Positions 17,188 to 23,922 of a DNA stretch of 30,728 nucleotides are shown here, piece by piece. The DNA comes from an uncultured Bacilli bacterium (GTDB taxonomy: Bacteria; Bacillota_I; Bacilli_A; RF39; UBA660). Every line of letters starts with the position of its first letter. The first letter of the stretch is position 1. A program made the translations under genes and the position numbers. The stretch lies in contig CANRQD010000004.1 of NCBI GenBank assembly GCA_947632685.1, positions 1 through 30,728 on the forward strand. The letters run 5' to 3'. A model generated the notes under the pieces. It did not search any database, was not told the DNA's origin, and was given only the letters and a program-made list of their open reading frames with translations.

Positions 17188-18558
17188 CTATTCTTTAAAA
17201 AATGCTAAAAGTCCTCTTTTTCTAAATAATGTTTTTATATTTTCATTATTTGTAATTGAATTAAATATCGTATTTGATAAATCATGAGTATCACCATATT
17301 TTAATGTATATTTAGAAGCTGGATAGTTACTATTTATAACAACAATTGGAACTTCTCTTGAATAATCCAATTTTACCTTTTTATCTATACCTACTATATA
17401 TTCTTTATATAAACCATATAATGATGAAATATAGAAATTATAATTATTTTGATCACAGATTTTATATATTTCATTTATTTGATCATCAAGTATCATAAGA
17501 AAATCTTTTATTTTACTTATTTCTTTATAATTACTTATATCATAATCAAATATAATATATTGATAATCTTTATTTAAAAGCTCAGTTATATTTAATTCTT
17601 TATTATCTATATTAAGATAATCAATATTTGGAGATTTATTTTCTTTTAAACCACATAAATTATATGTTATTGTAGGAATTCGTTCTTCTTTTGTTAAAAT
17701 TAAACATTTTAAATTATTTTCTTCTAAAGTTTTTGAAAAATAATCATTTGGTGGAATATCATTATAAATATTTATTGCATATGGATATAATTTCATAGGG
17801 AATAATGTATATAATTTTACATTAGCCAATCTTTTTATAAATTCATCACAGTTAACATCTTCATAATTTAAAAATAAAGCTATATCATTTGTTTCTAATT
17901 TAAACCCTATATTCATATAAAATGGATCTACATCACGTGGAATAATACCAGTCGTTTTCTCATAATTAAATTTTCTAGTATAATCTGGCCACTTTTCTCC
18001 AAATTGTTTAACTAATAAGTCATAATACTTTTCTTCATTTATTTTTCGTTCACCTACTACAGTACCAATTTGAACATTTTTTGCTAAAGTTATTTTATCT
18101 TCTAACTGTTTAACTAATTTTATAATACGATCATAATCAATTACATCCTTTTGTCTAATAACTATATGAATATAAATACCAAAATCACCCTTTGGTCTTA
18201 AAACATTAACTATTTTAACAACTTGATTAATTACTTGTTCATTATCTAAAAAACAATATAATTGCACTTTTCTATTGTTTGCTATAGCATCATTTGCAAT
18301 ATTTATAATTGTTTGATTATTTTGAAAATTAGCATCATTTTCTAATATATGATATGTTGGTAATAAATCACTACCTAAACTAAAATTTCTGTATCCATTT
18401 CTATAATTATAATTTTTATTTTCTAAACGAGTAAATATATAATTTCCCATTAGCATACTTAAATTAGGCATAATATCATTAAATTTTATATCAAAGGAAT
18501 CTTTTGAAGCAATTCCAAGACCGTTAATTAAAAATAATATTGATTTTGTATTATTCAT
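17188..18558 (-). CDS. Phosphoglycerate mutase-like (alkaline phosphatase superfamily) pseudoenzyme
   Basis: A 456-residue protein that follows the layout of cofactor-independent phosphoglycerate mutase (GpmI, about 510 residues). SILFLINGLGI (7-16) sits where GpmI has the metal-binding LxxLDGWGI, with Asp replaced by Asn12. GpmI-like segments follow: QLYCFLDNEQVINQ, YIHIVI, GTVVGERK and the D-x-A-L-F-L-N-Y strand. The C-terminus has GDTHDLSNT in place of the metal-binding end. The Ser nucleophile region (GNSEVGH in GpmI) is not seen. It therefore looks like a divergent or inactive member of the superfamily. GGTGATTAT precedes the ATG. Confidence 0.55.
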   Translation of the reverse strand: MNNTKSILFLINGLGIASKDSFDIKFNDIMPNLSMLMGNYIFTRLENKNYNYRNGYRNFSLGSDLLPTYHILENDANFQNNQTIINIANDAIANNRKVQLYCFLDNEQVINQVVKIVNVLRPKGDFGIYIHIVIRQKDVIDYDRIIKLVKQLEDKITLAKNVQIGTVVGERKINEEKYYDLLVKQFGEKWPDYTRKFNYEKTTGIIPRDVDPFYMNIGFKLETNDIALFLNYEDVNCDEFIKRLANVKLYTLFPMKLYPYAINIYNDIPPNDYFSKTLEENNLKCLILTKEERIPTITYNLCGLKENKSPNIDYLNIDNKELNITELLNKDYQYIIFDYDISNYKEISKIKDFLMILDDQINEIYKICDQNNYNFYISSLYGLYKEYIVGIDKKVKLDYSREVPIVVINSNYPASKYTLKYGDTHDLSNTIFNSITNNENIKTLFRKRGLLAFFKE

Positions 18559-18699
18559 ATAATCACCATCTTTATCTTATATACTAATATACTATATCTA
18601 ATTTTGAATAAATTCAATTAATAATTCACTAATTTTACTTATTTAGACAATACCACTATTATTATTTTGATTTTATTTTTTTGTAATATACGAATAATT

Positions 18700-18753
18700 A
18701 TAAAAACGTGCTTTTATCAAGTACGTTTTCTATTTACATATAATAATCAATCT
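18700..18753. repeat. Third, decayed copy of the antitoxin-promoter flank
   Basis: Closely matches the promoter-bearing parts of the repeats at 19187-19312 and 21030-21155: the segment around TTTTATCAAGTACGTT (minus-strand -35 TTGATA) and the end ATAATCAATCTG. The -10 position is mutated to TTATTC, and no hairpin or peptide frame remains to its left. It marks a former third unit of the same cassette. Confidence 0.6.
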
Positions 18754-18787
18754 GATTAAAGTAATGCAGTTATGTTTTATTTTTTAT

Positions 18788-18925
18788 TTAACAAGACATA
18801 AACTTTTGGTTGTAATATTTTTCACCAATCTTATATCCATCTTTTCTAACACTTTCAAATTTCATACCAATACTTTTTTGCTAAACTATTAAAGCAATAT
18901 TTTCTAAATTGACATAATTTATTAT
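18788..18925 (-). pseudogene. GNAT acetyltransferase C-terminal remnant
   Basis: On the minus strand, fragments in different frames read NLENIA, then NSLAKKY, then MKFESVRKDGYKIGEKYYNQK ending in a stop at 18788. Joined, they resemble the last 40-45 residues of a GNAT N-acetyltransferase (N-xx-S-xx-V-A-K-K-x-G-F-K-x-E, then RKD and YY). At least two frameshifts are needed and the N-terminal domain is absent. No intact frame exists. Confidence 0.5.
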
Positions 18926-18932
18926 AAAAACA

Positions 18933-18961
18933 TTGTATCAAGAACATTTGTTTGATATAAT
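18933..18961 (+). promoter_or_regulatory. Sigma-A promoter of the toxin mRNA
   Basis: TTGTAT (18933-18938), a 17-base spacer and a perfect TATAAT (18956-18961). Transcription is predicted to start at G18968, so the message would open with GGATACATTTGA. Confidence 0.75.
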
Positions 18962-18967
18962 ATTTAT

Positions 18968-18979
18968 GGATACATTTGA
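18968..18979 (+). promoter_or_regulatory. 5' arm of the toxin mRNA end-to-end helix
   Basis: GGATACATTTGA, the predicted first 12 nt of the toxin mRNA, is an exact reverse complement of 19190-19201, the 12 nt just before the terminator U-tract. Pairing would close the message into a folded inactive form, as known for hok- and aapA-type mRNAs. The same 12 bases occur in the antisense RNA, so mRNA 5' end and antitoxin would compete for one target. Confidence 0.6.
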
Positions 18980-19039
18980 AATATATCAGGTGTTTTCCCT
19001 TTCAATTATCGAAAGATAAGAGAAAGGTGGTGGTTAATT

Positions 19040-19117
19040 ATGACAAAAAGAGAAATATCTCTGTTTATTATAATCCTGCTATTATTCTTCATAGTAATCA
19101 CCTTACTATTTAGATAA
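19040..19117 (+). CDS. 25-residue hydrophobic peptide, putative type I toxin
   Basis: The peptide has a short charged start (MTKREIS), then an uninterrupted hydrophobic helix (about 7-24, runs such as FIIILLLFFIVI) and a terminal Arg. That is the layout of membrane-active type I toxins such as Ibs, Fst or BsrG, but I do not recognise the family. AAAGGTGG (19024-19030) is a strong Shine-Dalgarno 9-10 bases from the ATG. CCTTTC at 18998-19003 can pair with GAAAGG at 19022-19027 and hide it, while CTTTC/GAAAG (18999-19003 with 19011-19015) is a competing local hairpin. It has its own promoter, a 3' UTR with two hairpins, and a convergent antisense RNA. Codons such as CTG and ATC are unusual for this window and suggest transfer. 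Too short for ordinary gene callers. Confidence 0.72.
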   Translation: MTKREISLFIIILLLFFIVITLLFR

Positions 19118-19155
19118 TAAAAACATCTGATTTCAACAATCGTTGATTTCAGATG
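19113..19155 (-). terminator. Terminator of the antisense (antitoxin) RNA
   Basis: CATCTGATTTCAAC (19124-19137) pairs with GTTGATTTCAGATG (19142-19155) at 12 of 14 positions. Read on the minus strand the hairpin is followed by TTTTTATTATC, a good intrinsic terminator. On the plus strand it is a 3' UTR hairpin without a T-tract, just after the toxin stop. Confidence 0.7.
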
Positions 19156-19229
19156 CAAACCCATAAGGGATAACATCTGATTCACACAATCAAATGTATC
19201 CTTTTTTATTTTATGCAAGTTTCCTTGAC
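19118..19229 (-). ncRNA. Antisense RNA, putative antitoxin
   Basis: The predicted transcript runs from G19229 to the terminator near 19118, about 110 nt. It opens with a small hairpin CAAG-GAAA-CTTG (GNRA loop), then an A-rich single strand, then the complement of the toxin mRNA 3' UTR hairpins. Overlap with the toxin message is about 90 nt and spares the coding region and Shine-Dalgarno, as in the Bacillus txpA/RatA and bsrG/SR4 pairs, where 3' overlap leads to RNase III cleavage. A second copy at 21072 keeps the 5' hairpin with paired changes, which supports a real RNA. No experiment is implied. Confidence 0.68.
19168..19207 (+). terminator. Terminator of the toxin mRNA
   Basis: GGAT/ATCC, ACAT/ATGT and TGATT/AATCA form a 13-bp hairpin with one bulge and one mismatch over loop CACAC, followed by six T. 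The 3' arm (19190-19201) is the segment that can pair instead with the mRNA 5' end. Confidence 0.75.
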
Positions 19230-19312
19230 ATATTAAATATAACATAAATACATGCTTTTATCAAGTCGTTTTCTATTTTTACTCGAGTTTTTCAAGTTTA
19301 GTAATCATCTGG
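19187..19312. repeat. Long direct repeat, left copy
   Basis: About 126 bases match 21030-21155 in the same orientation, by eye roughly 80 percent. It covers the terminator arm, the TTTTATTTTATGCAA segment, the antisense promoter, the sequence TCTATTTTTACTCGA, and ends ATCTGG. In the right copy that TGG is the encoded CCA end of tRNA-Arg; here no tRNA follows. Confidence 0.8.
19236..19264 (-). promoter_or_regulatory. Sigma-A promoter of the antisense RNA
   Basis: Minus strand: TTGATA (19259-19264), a 17-base spacer and TATATT (19236-19241). The right-hand copy has TTGATA, 17 bases, TATAAT. Confidence 0.78.
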
Positions 19313-19324
19313 CGCAGTTGAGAA

Positions 19325-19353
19325 AGTTATCTACAACTTTTCCAAAGATAACT
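19325..19353. repeat. Inverted repeat in the island
   Basis: AGTTATCT (19325-19332) and AGATAACT (19346-19353) pair perfectly over a 13-base loop, between the left repeat and the MFS terminator. No T-tract follows; role unknown. Confidence 0.4.
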
Positions 19354-19393
19354 GATTTAAGAATCAATCATTAAATACATTTTAACAAACAAA

Positions 19394-19424
19394 GAAAAAA
19401 GTAGCAGCACATTCATGCTACTTT
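19394..19424 (-). terminator. Terminator of the MFS transporter gene
   Basis: Minus strand: AAAGTAGCA and TGCTACTTT pair over a 9-base loop and run into TTTTTT. The 5' arm includes the TAG stop codon at 19418. Confidence 0.85.
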
Positions 19425-20637
19425 ATTTGTAATTCCTTACTTTTTATTTTAAAGTATGCAAACAAAAATATATAAGTTATGATTGAGAGTACAAAAGTTA
19501 TTTTTATAACATTATTACTTTCTGAAAAAATTGTATAAGATAAAACTGGTAAAAACATAGTTACTATTCCCTCAATAAATCTTTCAAATGTAACATAAGA
19601 TGTTTGCATTTTATCCTTAGAATTTTCGTATATTGCGATATGATCGTACATTTCGTATGAAGCATTACCAAGTCCTAGTAAAATATATACAATTGGTAAC
19701 AAGTAAATTAAATAATTATTACTAAATGAAAATAGAATTGTAAACGCAACAATAAAGATTATAGACATCGGTAAAATTATTTTTTCCCATTTTCTTTCTT
19801 TAGATTTATTACCCCAAAATTTACTAGAAAGTGCATCTGATAAATTCAATATAATGTTCAAAATACTATAATATACATAACTAATTTTTAAATATCTTAA
19901 TAAAAAAACATTTAAATACATAGTCCCTATACCATAAGCAAATCTATTTAATCCACAAGTTATTAATATACTTCTAAAGGTCTTATCTTTTGCAGGTATT
20001 ACTATATTATCTTTTATACTTATCTTTTCTTGTATAATTTCTGGTTTATATGTGTTAATTCTTAATGTTATATCTATAAATGCAATAATAAACACTATTA
20101 CAAATAATATTATAAATCCATATAATTCATATCCAGAAGCAGTAAATCTATCAAGTACTACACCCATAACCAAACTAAATACTAATACTACTGTGTTTTT
20201 TAATATATTTCTGGTTGATGCAAAAGTCGTTCTATCTTCTTTCTTAATTAAAGTCATTCTCCAATTAACAAAAGTTATATAACCCATTTCTCCAGTAATT
20301 GCATAAATTGAGGCAAATATAAAAAATAACAAGGTTCTTATAGACAAATCATTCGAAATAAAAGGAATAAAGGCAAAACAAACTGATGAAATTCTATATA
20401 TTGAATAATTTATCAATACTACTTTTTTTGATTGACCTATTTTTGAAAATAATGGTGCTGCAAAAATTTGAATAACATTTGTCATTGTATCTAATAAAGT
20501 GTAAATCCCTATTGCAAAATCAGTTAATCCTAAGTAAATTGCAAATGCAGATAAAAAAGAATTACTTGCGATTTTGTTATTTGCAGTATCTAATACTGAT
20601 GAAATTAAATATTTTTATACTCTTTCTTATAATTCAT
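19418..20637 (-). pseudogene. MFS transporter with an N-terminal one-base frameshift
   Basis: The long frame (ATG at 20485, 355 residues) is a 10-11-helix major facilitator protein. The match continues upstream in the same frame (LISSVLDTANNKIASN, then FAIYLGLTDFAIGIYTLLDT) without a start. A good start lies at 20637: GGAGTGG, then ATG and MNYKKEYK, but this frame stops after 10 codons. Adding one A to the A5 tract near 20614 joins the two into a 406-residue protein, the normal MFS size. So the gene carries a one-base deletion in a homopolymer, either true decay, slippage, or a read error. Translation from 20485 would lack the first helix and has no good Shine-Dalgarno. It lies between copies of the toxin-antitoxin repeat. 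Substrate unknown. Confidence 0.82.
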
Positions 20638-20664
20638 TTTACCACTCCAAAACAATCAATTAAT

Positions 20665-20670
20665 ATTATA
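20665..20670 (-). promoter_or_regulatory. -10 element before the MFS gene
   Basis: Minus strand TATAAT, 27 bases before the ATG at 20637. No convincing -35 was found. Confidence 0.35.
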
Positions 20671-20822
20671 CTATAAAAAAATACTAATTTACTATATTTC
20701 TATTTCAAAATCATCTTTATTATTTAAGACTATTACAAAGTATTTTTAGTGAAATTAGTATATTTCTATATAATTTAATTGCTTTATAAAGAGTTCTAAA
20801 TTTAATTCTATTTTATTAAATA

Positions 20823-20939
20823 AACTATTTATATATAAAATATATAGAGTATTATAACAATTATAGATATCAATGGGATTTAAAAAAGATGAGTCCTGTA
20901 CAATACAGAAATCATCTTCTTCAAACTAATAATCAATAA
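20823..20939 (+). pseudogene. IS3-family transposase C-terminal remnant
   Basis: In one plus-strand frame, residues KYIEYYNNYRYQWDLKK are followed by MSPVQYRNHLL and a stop at 20937. This is the well-known C-terminus of IS3-family OrfB transposases (Y-I-x-Y-Y-N-x-x-R-x-Q, then M-(S/T)-P-V-x-Y-R). The frame is closed by a stop at 20817, and the catalytic DDE core is absent. Together with the terminal repeat at 20957-20978 it shows that an IS3 element once inserted here and was mostly deleted. Confidence 0.8.
20882..20917 (-). terminator. Terminator-like hairpin reading leftward out of the repeat
   Basis: AGATGA (20887-20892) pairs with TCATCT (20912-20917) and inner CTGTA with TACAG; on the minus strand it is followed by six T. 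It would end the right-hand antisense transcript at about 190 nt. It lies inside the transposase remnant, so it may be the IS sequence that now serves as terminator. Confidence 0.6.
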
Positions 20940-20956
20940 ATTATAAATCCCTATCG

Positions 20957-20978
20957 TGTCCATTTTATAGGGTACAAT
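20957..20978. mobile_element. IS3-type terminal repeat
   Basis: TGTCCATTTTATAGGGTACA, read in reverse TGTACCCTATAAAATGGACA, resembles IS3-family terminal inverted repeats and lies 18 bases after the transposase stop, as the right end should. The left end was not found. Confidence 0.6.
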
Positions 20979-21012
20979 TTAGTTTGAATTAGGTGCTACA
21001 CAAATTATTGGG

Positions 21013-21050
21013 GGTAACACTCAACACTGCAATATTGAATGTTCCTTTTT
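21013..21050 (+). terminator. Terminator hairpin of the lost second toxin gene
   Basis: GG/CC, AACA/TGTT and TCAA/TTGA pair with the same bulge and mismatch as in the left copy, followed by TTTTT. Its 3' arm implies that the lost message began near GGAACATTCAA. Confidence 0.6.
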
Positions 21051-21155
21051 ATTTTATGCAAATTTCTTTGACAAATGCATTATAACATAAAAACGCACTT
21101 TTATCAAGTACGTTCTCTATTTTTACTCGAAAGTTCGAGTTTGATACCAATCTGG
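21030..21155. repeat. Long direct repeat, right copy, abutting tRNA-Arg
   Basis: Partner of 19187-19312. It ends exactly in the CCA-encoding TGG of the tRNA-Arg gene (21153-21155). Confidence 0.8.
21079..21107 (-). promoter_or_regulatory. Promoter of the orphan antisense RNA
   Basis: Minus strand: TTGATA (21102-21107), 17 bases, TATAAT (21079-21084). It is better than the left copy at the -10. Confidence 0.75.
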
Positions 21156-21229
21156 TGTTCTCGGGGAGATTCGAACTCCCGACCTATCGCTTAGGAGGCG
21201 ATTGCTCTATCCTACTGAGCTACGAAAAC
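21153..21229 (-). tRNA. tRNA-Arg(CCU)
   Basis: A 77-nt cloverleaf on the minus strand. The acceptor stem pairs GTTTTCG with CGAGAAC (one G-T), discriminator A, and CCA is encoded. The D arm has TAGCTCAG, the anticodon stem ATCGC/GCGAT encloses loop CTCCTAA with anticodon CCT, and the T arm has the GTTCGAATC core. It reads the rare AGG arginine codon. It borders the decayed island, a common insertion site for mobile DNA, though no integrase gene is present. Confidence 0.95.
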
Positions 21230-21272
21230 GTAATGTCTGTATATAAATAATAGCATATATTATTTATTTTTT

Positions 21273-21297
21273 CAAAAAAAAATAAGCTTAGCTTATC
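21273..21297 (-). terminator. Terminator of the HD-domain gene
   Basis: Minus strand: ATAAGC, loop TAA, GCTTAT followed by eight or nine T. The 5' arm includes the TAA stop at 21293. Confidence 0.85.
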
Positions 21298-21790
21298 TTT
21301 GAATAAAATTTATAAATAAAATTAATAAGAAATTGATAGCTGCTTTAGAATGAATACAACTACTCTTACATCTTTCATAAATACTAGCAACATCATCAAC
21401 TATGTCAACTATCCAACTTTCTATATACTTTGGTGGAGTTTTAGTAACAGGAAACATATGATTTTTTATTATATCTTCTTCTCTTTCTGTTAATTCATAA
21501 TACTTTTTAGCATTTTCTAATGCATATAATGGATGATTTCTCAAAGCATTAATTTGAGATTCTCCTTCAGTTTCTTTTGTAAAAAAATCATGTAAAAGTC
21601 CTGCACGTGCAGTTTCTTTATATTTTAATTTTAAAAATCTAGTAATTATATATGAATAATATGATACTCTTACTAAATGATCATATCTATTTATGCCATG
21701 ATGAGTTTCTTTTTTTGTTTTTATAAACTCATTATTATTTATTATAGGATATATTATATTTATAAATTCCTTCCTGTACTTATTTATCAT
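21293..21790 (-). CDS. HD-domain phosphohydrolase-like protein
   Basis: A 165-residue HD-superfamily protein. Metal-ligand candidates are in order: H in RYDHLVRVSYYSY (about 38), the HD pair in GLLHDFF (about 67-68), H in IKNHMFPV (about 111) and D in IVDIVDDVAS (about 128-132). A C-terminal hydrophobic helix (about 149-163) may attach it to the membrane. Relatives are common in Clostridia and Bacilli and uncharacterised; nucleotide or phosphate-ester hydrolysis is the family expectation. GGGTGAG precedes the ATG. Confidence 0.8.
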   Translation of the reverse strand: MINKYRKEFINIIYPIINNNEFIKTKKETHHGINRYDHLVRVSYYSYIITRFLKLKYKETARAGLLHDFFTKETEGESQINALRNHPLYALENAKKYYELTEREEDIIKNHMFPVTKTPPKYIESWIVDIVDDVASIYERCKSSCIHSKAAINFLLILFINFIQR

Positions 21791-21862
21791 CTATTAACTC
21801 ACCCTTTATATTTTTTGTCTACCTCTAAATGATATCATATGCATTAATAAAATACAAGTAAA

Positions 21863-22495
21863 TTAAACAGCAACTTTTTCTTCTACTTTTAACAATGGAT
21901 AATAACAATCATCATTATTTTTTTCTTTATCTAACCATAATTTTATTGAAAAATTCTTTGTTTCTTTTGGGTTTATTGCACCTTTATATACAATACCATT
22001 AATTCTTACATTTCTATCAATATTGTAATTATTTTCAGATTTAATATTAAATTTTAAATAATTATTTGACAAAACTTTACAATTTTTCAAAACACTTTTC
22101 TTATAGTCATTTACTAAAATAATTTCATAATTAGATTTCTTATTAGTTTTATTAATAACACTAAAATTATATGCTTTCTTATTATAATTTAATGTATCAT
22201 TACTTTTAATAATTATATTTTTATTTCTAACTATTGAATTATTTATATTCATAGCAGCATATACTAATTTTTTTCTTGGTCCAAATACAAACCATGTAGA
22301 AAAAGTTAATAACGCAATAATACATATAATTGATAGTAATCTAGTTCTTATTTCTTTATTTGAAATAAGAGAAGAAATTATAACTTTTGAATTTACAAAT
22401 ATTAAAAATTTTTCTTTTAGACTACATCCTATATGTAATAACCATTTAATAATCATATTAATTTTTATTAATATTTTTTTAGATATTTTATACAT
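21863..22495 (-). CDS. Single-pass membrane protein with extracytoplasmic beta domain
   Basis: A 210-residue protein with a basic N-terminal part (about 1-50), a membrane helix over LLSIICIIALLTFSTWFVF (about 54-73), and an outer beta-rich domain (about 80-200) in which alternating N, K and I residues suggest an immunoglobulin-like sandwich. Two Cys (in LKNCKV and DDCYYP) could form a disulfide. The ATG at 22495 with GAGGGG before it is preferred to a start at 22534. Not recognised; it follows dnaB but has no obvious link to it. Confidence 0.7.
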   Translation of the reverse strand: MYKISKKILIKINMIIKWLLHIGCSLKEKFLIFVNSKVIISSLISNKEIRTRLLSIICIIALLTFSTWFVFGPRKKLVYAAMNINNSIVRNKNIIIKSNDTLNYNKKAYNFSVINKTNKKSNYEIILVNDYKKSVLKNCKVLSNNYLKFNIKSENNYNIDRNVRINGIVYKGAINPKETKNFSIKLWLDKEKNNDDCYYPLLKVEEKVAV

Positions 22496-22555
22496 ATTAC
22501 TAACCCCTCTGATATATATTGATAAATCGACCATATTATACCATAAAATAAAGAA

Positions 22556-23860
22556 TTAGACAAGCTCTTTTAATATACTTTCTAATTCTTCTTTTTCTTC
22601 TTCTGTTGGATTTTCATTTTCTATATTTTTATCAAACCAAGCAGGCAATTCTTCTTTTTTTATTACTTTTGCTGTTTTAAGAGATGTATTTTTATTTATT
22701 ATCTTTTTCATTTTCTTATGTTCTTTTTCAGTTATCTTCATAGCATCTTCTACTGTTTCAATATTTAATCTTTTCCACTGACCTACTATAGATTCAATAA
22801 AATTTTTATTTAATTTTTGGTTGTTTACTTTTAAAACATATGCTAGTAATACATTAACAACACCAGGAGATAATTTTTGGTCTACTAATAAATTTTCAAC
22901 TAATTTTAAATCTCTAGTAGTTGGTTCTACCCCTTTATATTTAGCACGTAAAAAATCATACGGTGTTATATTTTCAAAAGTATATACCATTTTAGCCCAT
23001 TTACTGTTATCTCCTTCAGGCTTCTTTAAATAATCTGGTTGCTTATTATAAATAAGAGTTGGAAGCCTTCCAGATTCTTCAAATTGATAATAATTTCTAG
23101 CACTTTTTCTTAATATAGATTTATCTATTAAGCCTTTCTCATTTAAAGAATTTCTTACCAAAGATATTAAGACATTATCATCTAAATTATACGTAAAAGC
23201 TAATGAATTAATTAAATTTTTTGTATCTTCTGTAAAACATCTATCATTTACCATATTAGTTGGTATACTAGAAATTAACATATTAAAATCAATACCTTTT
23301 TCTAAATATATGTTATTTTTATTTTTATTACGTATGTCTTCATTAAGTTCAATATTTCTACTAGGAATAGTAGTAAAAACCTCATCAAATTTTGATGTTA
23401 TATCATCATAATCTTTTAAGTTTAATTTTGGAACTTTATAATATGAAATTAATTTATCATATTCATTCTTTCCTAAATTATTATATAATACAATATTAAG
23501 AATTGGATGATTAAAAAATTCATTTGCTGATATTGGTGAAAATATTAAATAAACATAGTGATTTACATTTGATTTTTTAATATATGTTTTAAGTAATCCT
23601 ACAGCTTCTAATTTTTCTCTAGCACTTATTATACTTTCTAATTTTAATTGCATCGTTGCCATTAAATGATGATGTGTTAAGTCATCACTTATAAGTTCTA
23701 ATTTATCTAAATCATCTAGTAATGTAAAATAAAGACTTACTGCCGTATAACCAATAATCGGTTGATATAACATAGTAATTAATTTTCTATCATTATTATT
23801 TATAATAGTTTTATTTACAACTGTATAAGTATCTGCAGGAAGAATTGTTAAATTTTTCAT
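22556..23860 (-). CDS. dnaB: Replication initiation protein DnaB (DnaD/DnaB family)
   Basis: Firmicutes DnaB is the helicase co-loader and membrane-attachment protein acting with DnaD and DnaI at oriC and at restarted forks (it is not the replicative helicase). Visible features: the opening LPADTYTVVNK, the N-terminal winged-helix region with RKLITMLYQPIIGYTAVSLY (about 25-45), and the C-terminal DnaD-like domain (about 285-370) with TPYDFLRAKYKG and LSPGVVNVLLAYV. At 434 residues the length is normal for the family. The ATG at 23860 with AAAGGTGA before it is chosen over a GTG at 23872 inside that site. The partner dnaI does not follow here. Confidence 0.9.
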   Translation of the reverse strand: MKNLTILPADTYTVVNKTIINNNDRKLITMLYQPIIGYTAVSLYFTLLDDLDKLELISDDLTHHHLMATMQLKLESIISAREKLEAVGLLKTYIKKSNVNHYVYLIFSPISANEFFNHPILNIVLYNNLGKNEYDKLISYYKVPKLNLKDYDDITSKFDEVFTTIPSRNIELNEDIRNKNKNNIYLEKGIDFNMLISSIPTNMVNDRCFTEDTKNLINSLAFTYNLDDNVLISLVRNSLNEKGLIDKSILRKSARNYYQFEESGRLPTLIYNKQPDYLKKPEGDNSKWAKMVYTFENITPYDFLRAKYKGVEPTTRDLKLVENLLVDQKLSPGVVNVLLAYVLKVNNQKLNKNFIESIVGQWKRLNIETVEDAMKITEKEHKKMKKIINKNTSLKTAKVIKKEELPAWFDKNIENENPTEEEKEELESILKELV

Positions 23861-23897
23861 AATTAATATCACCTTTTCTTTATAATAAACTAAAATA

Positions 23898-23922
23898 TAA
23901 AAAAAAGAAAGTATAACTTTCT
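23898..23922 (-). terminator. Terminator of the pilC-pilD unit
   Basis: Minus strand: AGAAAGT, loop TAT, ACTTTCT followed by at least six T, overlapping the TAG stop of the prepilin peptidase gene. Confidence 0.88.

Larger units (their letters stand above)
20887..21072 (-). ncRNA. Orphan copy of the antisense (antitoxin) RNA
   Basis: From a promoter almost identical to that of the left copy, the transcript would start at G21072 with hairpin CAAA-GAAA-TTTG, then the A-rich strand, then GGAACATTCAATATTG and the complement of a terminator hairpin. Every helix of the left copy is kept, with both strands changed: CAAG/CTTG to CAAA/TTTG, ACAT/ATGT to AACA/TGTT, TGATT/AATCA to TCAA/TTGA, with the same bulge and mismatch positions. 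After about 90 nt it enters the IS3 remnant. No toxin frame is left on the plus strand, so it is an orphan. Whether it is expressed is unknown. Confidence 0.55.

Noticed and set aside
19006..19245. A 79-codon minus-strand open frame
   Set aside because: It starts inside the antisense promoter -10 and runs through two terminator hairpins and the complement of the toxin gene; it has no ribosome site. The antisense RNA explains the region better.
19325..19353. A terminator at the inverted repeat AGTTATCT/AGATAACT
   Set aside because: The 13-base loop and lack of a T-tract on either strand argue against it; it is listed only as a repeat.
20823..20978. An active IS3 element
   Set aside because: Only the last ~38 codons and one terminal repeat remain; the DDE core, OrfA and the left end are missing.
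18600..21229. An integrated prophage or integrative element at tRNA-Arg
   Set aside because: No integrase, phage or conjugation gene is present, and the repeats extend beyond the tRNA 3' end instead of duplicating it.
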